Assembly: GCF_012927205.1 (NCBI RefSeq)
Contig: NZ_JABBGC010000002.1
Span: 1,426,001 to 1,490,000, forward strand
Direction of reading: 5' to 3'
Length of the DNA stretch: 64,000 nt
Source of the DNA: Chitinophaga fulva
GTDB lineage: Bacteria; Bacteroidota; Bacteroidia; Chitinophagales; Chitinophagaceae
A program made the position numbers and the translations under genes. The notes under the pieces were generated by a model. The model had not been told where the DNA came from, searched no databases, and saw only the letters and a program-made list of their open reading frames with translations. Positions 58,308-64,000 of the stretch are shown here, piece after piece. Positions within the stretch are counted from its first letter, which is position 1. Each line of letters opens with the position of its first letter.

Positions 58308-60695
58308 TCAGTATGCCCGCTGCTTCTCCTTCTCATTGGAGAAGTTCCTTTGGTTGGGATTAACCTTCGAACTGCCAAACCGGTAAGATATGGTCACCCT
58401 CAGGTTCCTGGTGTCATAATAGTTATCGTAGTATTGTGTTACACCATTTACCACAGCATTTAGTTTACCCTGAGTGGTCTTCAGTATATCGCTGGCCTGT
58501 ATACCCGCTTCCCACTGGTTGTTTATTTTATACCTGAAGGCAATGTTCACATTATACCTGGGCGTCCGGTGAAATATCCCGTTGATCTGTGGTGAATAAC
58601 AGAAAAACGCTAACTGTGCGCTGATCTTTTTACTGATCTTAAAATTATTGTCCATGCTGAAATAACCGACATATACCTCATAATTAGGTACGATAGCCGT
58701 ATCCCGCTGTCTTATACTTCTGTAGTAACCAGTAAGAATGAAATTAGTTTCCAGCCAGCTTACCTTCCGGAAGGTATAAATAGCCGTTAATCCCACGGTG
58801 AACATATTATAGAAATTCTGCGTAGTGTCTACCACCACTTTCGAATTTTCATGGGGGATAGCCATTTGTGCTACCTGATCGTCACCGAAGTTGGTATATG
58901 CCTGCAAATTCAGGTTGTCGTTATTGGAATAGTTCAGTTCAATATTATGTGAGAAAGAGGGTAACAGGTAAGGGTTTCCCACAGAATAATAATACCGTGT
59001 AATATATCTCTCAAAGGGATTCAGGCTCATATAGGCCGGCCGGTCTATTCTCCGCCCATAAGCGAGGGAGAGGACGTGATGGTCATTGATCTTATAGGAG
59101 GAGTAAAAAGTCGGAAAGAGCTTCAGATAATTGTTTTTGTAGGTGCTTTCCAGTGTGTTGGAGATGCCTTCTGTATGGGTATTTTCAAGCCGCAGGCCGC
59201 CCTGCAGTTCAAATTTGCTGCCCAATGCCCGGCCGACTGTCAGGAACAAAGCGCCTGTATTCTCCGTGAACTTAAACTTGTCCTTATAGTCGAACAGCGT
59301 ATCCGTTTTAGCAGCTACTGCTGTAGCAGACAATTCATTCGTGTTCCGCGAGCCGGAATAGTTGACGCCATAGTTGACATCAAACTGTTGGATCTTATGT
59401 TCTACATCTACGTTCAGGGAAAGATTGCTGAACGCATTGTTGCCGATATTCCGGGAAAACCATTCCCTGCCGGCCATAGGCTGTCTATCCGGGCCATAGG
59501 TATCTGAATTGAAATCCCTGGAATTATCAAAGCCGCTCTTGTAATAGTCAAGGTCCACCACGATACGCTGGTCATCTTTTCCCAGGGAATACGTTCCATT
59601 AAGGTTCAATGATACATTATCCGTTTCCGAATGCTGGGAACCATTTCCGATGAGTAAAGAGTCGATGTATTTTGTCGTTTTTTGTTCAATGCTGGTGGAA
59701 GTGTTGTCAACAGTATGGGGCCGGCTGTTATTATAAAACGCCTGCGCGCCGACGGTCAGCTTCTCCGATATTTTATAATCGGCCTGTAGCCTTGCGTTAT
59801 ATAGTTTTGTATAGCTTCTCCTTTTACTTTCGCTCTCCCAGTTCTGTGTAGCATACAGTATGCGCGGCCGCTCTGTAAAAGCCCCGGAACCTTCGGTCAT
59901 ACTGGCATTGGAGGAGAGTGACAGTTTTCTCTTCTGATAGTTAAAGCCAATACCCAGGTTCTCCGTTGGATAAGTGGCCTGCGTGTATACGGAGCGTATG
60001 GAAGCGCTCCAATAGTCATTGATGACCTTTTTCAGTTTGATGTTCAGTATACCGGAATTACCTTCCGCGCTATATTTGGAAGGCGGCATGGTGATCACCT
60101 CAATACTCTCTATGGCATTGGACGGAATACTCCGGAGATAGGCAGCCAGGTCGTCTCCTCCTATACGCAGCATTTTATCATTGACCATGACTGCCACACT
60201 TCCTTTACCGATAATGCCGAGATTGCCATTCTCTGCCATGACCAGCGGCGTCACTTTCAATACATCCAGCGCATCGCCGCTGATGGATGCCATACTATTT
60301 TGCACGTTGAAGACCAGCCGGTCCACCTTACGTTCTATCAATGGTTTTTTGGTGTTTATCACCACCTCTTTCAACTCGCTTACTTTTTGTTTCATGCTGA
60401 TAAGCAGCGCGGTTGAGCTCCCCGCCACAAACACCGTATCCACGTCCTCGTACCCGGTAAAGCTGCATTTCAGCAGGTAGGCAGTTTTTGCCGGCAAGTC
60501 CTTGAATGTAAACATCCCTTCCTTGTCAGACAAAGTATGCTGCAACATCGTGGAATCCCTGAATAGTTTTACGGTAACATACTCAAGCGGCTTATTGTCA
60601 CTCGTAACAATGCGCCCCTGCGTGGTTTGTGCGCATAAGGAATCAGACAGGAACAACGTGGTAACAATGATGTAAACGAATATTATTCTTTGCAT
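58308..60695 (-). CDS. Outer-membrane beta-barrel protein, TonB-receptor-like (OMP_b-brl_3 type)
   Basis: A 795-residue paralogue of the protein at 21024-23414. Signal peptide (ends SLCAQ), CarboxypepD-regulatory-like domain (QGRIVTSDNKPLEYVTVKL), plug-like region (VINTKKPLIERKVDRLVFN, VMVNDKMLRIGGDDLAAYLRS) and barrel (GRRIDRPAYMSLNPF, NQRNFSNEKEKQRAY end). No SusD partner. Placed within the peptide-modification cluster, it may be the outer-membrane step of export or uptake (inference). Confidence 0.88.
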   Translation of the reverse strand: MQRIIFVYIIVTTLFLSDSLCAQTTQGRIVTSDNKPLEYVTVKLFRDSTMLQHTLSDKEGMFTFKDLPAKTAYLLKCSFTGYEDVDTVFVAGSSTALLISMKQKVSELKEVVINTKKPLIERKVDRLVFNVQNSMASISGDALDVLKVTPLVMAENGNLGIIGKGSVAVMVNDKMLRIGGDDLAAYLRSIPSNAIESIEVITMPPSKYSAEGNSGILNIKLKKVINDYWSASIRSVYTQATYPTENLGIGFNYQKRKLSLSSNASMTEGSGAFTERPRILYATQNWESESKRRSYTKLYNARLQADYKISEKLTVGAQAFYNNSRPHTVDNTSTSIEQKTTKYIDSLLIGNGSQHSETDNVSLNLNGTYSLGKDDQRIVVDLDYYKSGFDNSRDFNSDTYGPDRQPMAGREWFSRNIGNNAFSNLSLNVDVEHKIQQFDVNYGVNYSGSRNTNELSATAVAAKTDTLFDYKDKFKFTENTGALFLTVGRALGSKFELQGGLRLENTHTEGISNTLESTYKNNYLKLFPTFYSSYKINDHHVLSLAYGRRIDRPAYMSLNPFERYITRYYYSVGNPYLLPSFSHNIELNYSNNDNLNLQAYTNFGDDQVAQMAIPHENSKVVVDTTQNFYNMFTVGLTAIYTFRKVSWLETNFILTGYYRSIRQRDTAIVPNYEVYVGYFSMDNNFKISKKISAQLAFFCYSPQINGIFHRTPRYNVNIAFRYKINNQWEAGIQASDILKTTQGKLNAVVNGVTQYYDNYYDTRNLRVTISYRFGSSKVNPNQRNFSNEKEKQRAY

Positions 60696-60801
60696 ATCAG
60701 GAAATAGTAACTGAGCATGGTCTATTGTTCACTACAAAACGGGTATACTGCTCTTAAATATATACACAATATAGCAAAAAAACTGATTTTCACTCCCCCC
60801 A

Positions 60802-61122
60802 TTATATACCCTTTCTGTATTTCGCCAACTCTTTCTCCTTGTGCGTTTCAATCACTATATCAGAAGTGGCATAAGCGGAGCAGGCCAGCGTGTACCCCTC
60901 CTTTAGCTCCGCCTCGCTCAACACCGATTGCGCTGAATGCCTGACAGAACCGGACACCAGCTTGCATACGCAACTGGAGCAGTCGCCCGTCCGGCAAAGG
61001 AAGGGCAGCGCTATCTCCGCTTCGGCAGCAGCGTTCAAAATAAACATGCCTTCTTCTATCTCAACTGTTTCATTGATCCCTTTTTTGTCATTAATGAGTG
61101 TTAATTTATAGACTGTTGCCAT
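60802..61122 (-). CDS. Plant-type [2Fe-2S] ferredoxin
   Basis: A 106-residue protein with the cluster ligands C43-x4-C48-x2-C51-x29-C81, the plant-type spacing. It opens with KLTLINDKKGINETVEIEEGMFIL and continues through FLCRTGDCSSC. Ferredoxins carry single electrons; radical SAM enzymes need such a donor to reduce their [4Fe-4S] cluster. It lies 19 bp downstream of the GlcNAc-transferase gene and two genes from the radical SAM gene, so serving that enzyme is a reasonable inference. Confidence 0.93.
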   Translation of the reverse strand: MATVYKLTLINDKKGINETVEIEEGMFILNAAAEAEIALPFLCRTGDCSSCVCKLVSGSVRHSAQSVLSEAELKEGYTLACSAYATSDIVIETHKEKELAKYRKGI

Positions 61123-61141
61123 TTAAAGAGAATTTTGTTAG

Positions 61142-62443
61142 TTATAGTACCTGACATTTTTTTATCGAAAAATTTCCAAGTCCCGCTACAAAGTAGGGCA
61201 TCCGGCCCCTGATCTTTTTCTCCCATCCGGAAGATGCCGAATGCAAAGACAGTATCCAGGAGTCCGGCAGATGGCTGCAAGAGAATCCAACCTCCAGTGT
61301 ATAACTATCGAACTGCCGTTGTATCATGGCAGCCACACCGGCGGCATCCAGCTCCAGCTCATGCACAATGCGCTTATCGGCGGCGAATGCTATCACCGCC
61401 TGATCGTAGTCGTCTTTCACGAAGACGCTATGGGGGATATGCAATACGTTGTTTACACAGCAACAGAAGCTGTCCAGCCATTCCTGTTCTGTCGGATATA
61501 TCCGCGGATTGGGTGGCGGCAAATGTTTCAGCGTATATGGCTGTGCCTTTTTTTGACAAAGCAATATCCCGGCAAATTCTTCATAGTCTCTTAGCGTCCT
61601 TTCTTTACCAAGACCATAAATACCCCAGTCATAGCCGGATGTCTTTTCTCCGCTTTCAAAGAACCGCCGCAGCCGGTCCATCGCCAGGAGCTCCACGGCT
61701 TCAATAGCGGCATGGTCTTCCCAGTGTTTGGGGCTTTCCCGCCGGGAGTAGTAATGCCAGGTAATATTGATATGCGGGTGGAACAGATCATAACCATGCG
61801 TATAGGCACGAAGCGCGATGTTGATCTCTTCTCCCATAAAATATAAATGAGGATCATCCTGCACATCCTGGCAGAAGGCACCTATGGAAAAAGCGAATCC
61901 ACCCGCCAGGAACCGTGCCGGCACCGGGGCTGTCAGCGCTTCCCAACCAGGGATTTCTGCCGGCCAGCCAATAGGATATACCCCATGCTTGTCAAATTCC
62001 CGCAGGACGATCTGGTTGGGCGGTACCTCCCTGTATTCAAAGGCAGTTGGCTCGAAATGAGGCGGATAGGTGGTCAGCACTGGCTTGGGATAGCCCCGTT
62101 CCTGTAATGATACCAGCATGTTTATCAGCACCGTGTCCCAGTTTTGGATAAACCGCATGTGCGAGTCCACCTGCAACGTGTATGCCTCCCCTTTATAATG
62201 CTGCTGGATCAGGTTCCTCGCCCAGCAAAGGCCCCTGGATTCATGATACAGCATATCGATGATATTAAAACGGTCATCATCCCGGTAAACATCCAATTCT
62301 GCGTTAAAAGCATCGTCAGGATGGTACTGGTGACAAATGGTGACGCGCAGGTTCTCCGGATTGCCCGCCTTTTCAAGAAGGTCTCTTAAGGTGGAACCCA
62401 GCAGGGAATCCCTGTATGCTGCTATCTGAACAAATATTAACAT
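61142..62443 (-). CDS. GlcNAc-transferase family protein (Skp1-type, GT60-like)
   Basis: A 433-residue protein. It starts with LIFVQIAAYRDSLLGSTLRDLLEKA, then HESRGLCWARNLIQ and the donor-binding motif LQVDSHMRF (D93-S-H95), AGGFAFSIGAF and LYFMGEEINIALRAYTHGYDLFHP. This is the GlcNAc family (UDP-GlcNAc:hydroxyproline polypeptide transferase relatives, first known from Dictyostelium Skp1), which modifies proteins. In bacteria the acceptor is usually unknown. Between a radical SAM maturase and a ferredoxin it probably acts on a ribosomal peptide (inference). Confidence 0.88.
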   Translation of the reverse strand: MLIFVQIAAYRDSLLGSTLRDLLEKAGNPENLRVTICHQYHPDDAFNAELDVYRDDDRFNIIDMLYHESRGLCWARNLIQQHYKGEAYTLQVDSHMRFIQNWDTVLINMLVSLQERGYPKPVLTTYPPHFEPTAFEYREVPPNQIVLREFDKHGVYPIGWPAEIPGWEALTAPVPARFLAGGFAFSIGAFCQDVQDDPHLYFMGEEINIALRAYTHGYDLFHPHINITWHYYSRRESPKHWEDHAAIEAVELLAMDRLRRFFESGEKTSGYDWGIYGLGKERTLRDYEEFAGILLCQKKAQPYTLKHLPPPNPRIYPTEQEWLDSFCCCVNNVLHIPHSVFVKDDYDQAVIAFAADKRIVHELELDAAGVAAMIQRQFDSYTLEVGFSCSHLPDSWILSLHSASSGWEKKIRGRMPYFVAGLGNFSIKKCQVL

Positions 62444-62484
62444 CGTTGTCTGATATTGGGTGAAACAGATATTATCCGGAAAAA

Positions 62485-63783
62485 TCAGTCCTCTTCTATG
62501 AGCAATTCATTCATGCGCATTTTCTGGTTCAGGTAACTTAACACCAACCTGTCTTCCATGTTATATTTAAAAGCAGGGCAACCATTTTTGCCCTCCTCCC
62601 ATTTTAAGCGGCAGCCACCACCACAAACAGGCAACAGGTTGCAGCTGTAGCAAGCGGTATCGCCATTTTCCAGTTCATGGAACCAGTTTCTGAATTTGCT
62701 GTCGCGTGAAAGTGCACGGTCCCCTTCCGTCAGGTTGCCCAGCCTGTTCAACGCCTGGATGGCCGCGCCCGCAGATGACAACGCATTACAGGAAAAAAGA
62801 TTCCCCGACAGGTCCACCGTGGCAGCGCCCTTGTCCACCGCAGCACAAGGCACAAAAGCCCTCGCCGGCAGAATACCCAGTATAAAGCCTTTCTGAAGGG
62901 CATGCAGCATATATTCAATTTCAAATGACGCCAGTTCCTCCATATCTGCGGCCGTTCTTTCCGCACCTTCTGTAACGCCAAACTGAAAAGTGACACGGTT
63001 CTGCGCACCGGCGGCAGCAAACCTGTCGATAACCGCCAACACGGCCTCCTCACCGAAAGCGTCGATATTGATCCGTATTTCGAAGATGACCCCGTGCTGC
63101 GGCAGGAACGAAATATTTTCCAGGATATCAAGGATATTATCGAATACCTGTGATGCCCGATCATCCAGCGCGATATGAAAGTTCCGGATACCACTTCCGT
63201 AGAAAAGCTGCTCAAACAGCTCCCGGTTAAGAGCGGTCCCGTCGCAGATCATAGCGGAAGCAAAGAGTACGCTGTATTTATCGGCCATCGCCAGGTTGAA
63301 AGCTGATAAGTCAGTGATCAACGACAAGTCATCCGCAGGATCACCAACATTCCAGATCACATTAAAAGCCTTGAACTGTGCTGATCTCAGCTCCCTTTCG
63401 ATGTAATGCTTTAATGCGGTTTGCACCGTATCGTCCATGGTTTTACGCTCCTGCTGAGGGGCGCAGGAAGTACACCCCGACTGGCATCCGGCTGAGACAT
63501 TCAGCATCAACGAAAAGTTATCATAACGGGCATTATTTTCCCGTAACACCGTGGCCAGCTCGTCCCGCTCCGATGGTACCAGGATAGCGGCGTTCTCCAG
63601 TTCTTTCCGGACCGTGCCGTCCAGCAGGTCAAACCGGCCATTGATGAGATGATCGTATATGGATTCATTCACCACGGCGGTCATATTACTGACAGATGAA
63701 TAGATAATCCTGTCCGGCGCTTCTGCAGCGTCATCACCGCCATCCATCGTGGTACTGGATATGTATCTTGAGAGTTTCATCAT
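62485..63783 (-). CDS. Radical SAM/SPASM peptide-modifying enzyme
   Basis: A 432-residue protein. The radical SAM cluster site is C100-x3-C104-x2-C107 (CQSGCTSC). The C-terminal SPASM domain shows C312, G326-x4-C331, then C377-x2-C380-x5-C386-x3-C390 and C401, which is the full auxiliary-cluster pattern. SPASM enzymes form thioether, C-C or other crosslinks on peptide precursors using 5'-deoxyadenosyl radicals. The N-terminal 85 residues resemble the adaptor region of maturases that bind a leader peptide. It follows the HlyD-type gene by 4 bp. No precursor gene was found in the neighbouring gaps. Confidence 0.92.
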   Translation of the reverse strand: MMKLSRYISSTTMDGGDDAAEAPDRIIYSSVSNMTAVVNESIYDHLINGRFDLLDGTVRKELENAAILVPSERDELATVLRENNARYDNFSLMLNVSAGCQSGCTSCAPQQERKTMDDTVQTALKHYIERELRSAQFKAFNVIWNVGDPADDLSLITDLSAFNLAMADKYSVLFASAMICDGTALNRELFEQLFYGSGIRNFHIALDDRASQVFDNILDILENISFLPQHGVIFEIRINIDAFGEEAVLAVIDRFAAAGAQNRVTFQFGVTEGAERTAADMEELASFEIEYMLHALQKGFILGILPARAFVPCAAVDKGAATVDLSGNLFSCNALSSAGAAIQALNRLGNLTEGDRALSRDSKFRNWFHELENGDTACYSCNLLPVCGGGCRLKWEEGKNGCPAFKYNMEDRLVLSYLNQKMRMNELLIEED

Positions 63784-63787
63784 GGTA

Positions 63788-64000
63788 CTATCTGAGGATT
63801 TTTCTAAACATGGATATCAATACTTTTTCCTGGCCGGTCACCACATCAATACTGACCGGCATGCCTTTCGAAAGGCTCAGCACTTTGTTGTCACGTGTGC
63901 GCAGCTCATCCCCCCTTTGGGCCACATGAAGCGCCAGCCAGGTGACATGCCCGTCCGACCATACCGAATCGACAGAAGCCTCCGCTCCTCCGGCACTCAC
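63788..64000 (-). CDS. HlyD-family export adaptor, C-terminal end (partial)
   Basis: The gene runs off the right edge; only the last 70 or so residues are in the window. The sequence NKVLSLSKGMPVSIDVVTGQEKVLISMFRKILR is the end of HlyD-type membrane-fusion proteins (GMxVxxxVxTGxxxVL). These adaptors join an inner-membrane ABC exporter to the outer membrane for peptide or protein export. It is 4 bp ahead of the radical SAM gene, so peptide modification and export are co-expressed. The ABC transporter and precursor probably lie beyond 64000. Confidence 0.82.
   Translation of the reverse strand: MSAGGAEASVDSVWSDGHVTWLALHVAQRGDELRTRDNKVLSLSKGMPVSIDVVTGQEKVLISMFRKILR

Noticed and set aside
1..64000. 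CRISPR arrays, insertion sequences, prophage genes, tRNA and rRNA genes
   Set aside because: No regularly spaced repeats, transposase or integrase motifs, phage structural proteins or tRNA-like cloverleaf were seen by eye; a dedicated scan could still find a missed tRNA.

Overview
The window looks like chromosomal DNA of a Bacteroidota bacterium, most likely a Chitinophaga-like member of the Chitinophagales (inference). The signs are two SusC/SusD outer-membrane pairs, one preceded by a FecI-type ECF sigma factor and a FecR anti-sigma factor, a type IX secretion C-terminal sorting domain, many secreted glycoside hydrolases, LytS/LytTR signalling, HxlR regulators, and a promoter of the Bacteroidota form TAnnTTTG. 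No tRNA, rRNA, CRISPR array, insertion sequence or phage gene was recognised.

Layout. 1-5065: end of an SDR epimerase-like gene, a secreted nucleoside-hydrolase-family protein, and a large modular GH16 beta-glucanase. 5153-12086 (minus): SusD, SusC with an STN domain, FecR and sigma factor, which with the GH16 enzyme and the divergent GH30 gene (12188-13633) form a probable beta-1,3/1,6-glucan utilisation locus. 13738-15071: metallo-beta-lactamase-fold hydrolase facing an HxlR regulator. 15137-19324: a trypsin-like lipoprotein protease divergent from two unknown envelope proteins. 19394-25276: an AT-rich serine hydrolase gene, an outer-membrane beta-barrel protein and a divergent LytS/LytTR pair. 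25350-37900: GH29 alpha-L-fucosidase, small stress or housekeeping genes (AraC, GlcG-like, SDR, VOC protein, HxlR), then GH95 alpha-L-fucosidase with SusC and SusD, a fucoside utilisation locus. 37966-40417: two tandem class I terpene synthases and a DUF4240 protein. 40593-51928: a sugar cluster with an unassigned hydrolase-like protein, AraC regulator, exported mutarotase-like lipoprotein, sodium/solute symporter, enolase-superfamily protein, aldo/keto reductase, GH27 alpha-galactosidase and an 847-residue unassigned secreted protein. 52554-55111: a split DUF4369/TlpA-like thioredoxin gene and a GH51 arabinofuranosidase.

55263-64000 (minus) is the most unusual part: the end of an HlyD-type export adaptor, a radical SAM/SPASM enzyme, a GlcNAc-transferase of the Skp1-glycosyltransferase type, a [2Fe-2S] ferredoxin, an outer-membrane beta-barrel protein, a DXD glycosyltransferase, and a protein that joins a trypsin-like protease to a DRGH-type non-specific nuclease. 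The first four genes are very tightly packed. This reads like a peptide modification and export locus whose precursor peptide and ABC exporter would lie beyond the right edge. Together with the tandem terpene synthases it is the best candidate for new biology here.

Limits: calls rest on reading translations and motifs by eye. Family names given without catalytic motifs are weaker, and substrate assignments are inferred from neighbourhood.
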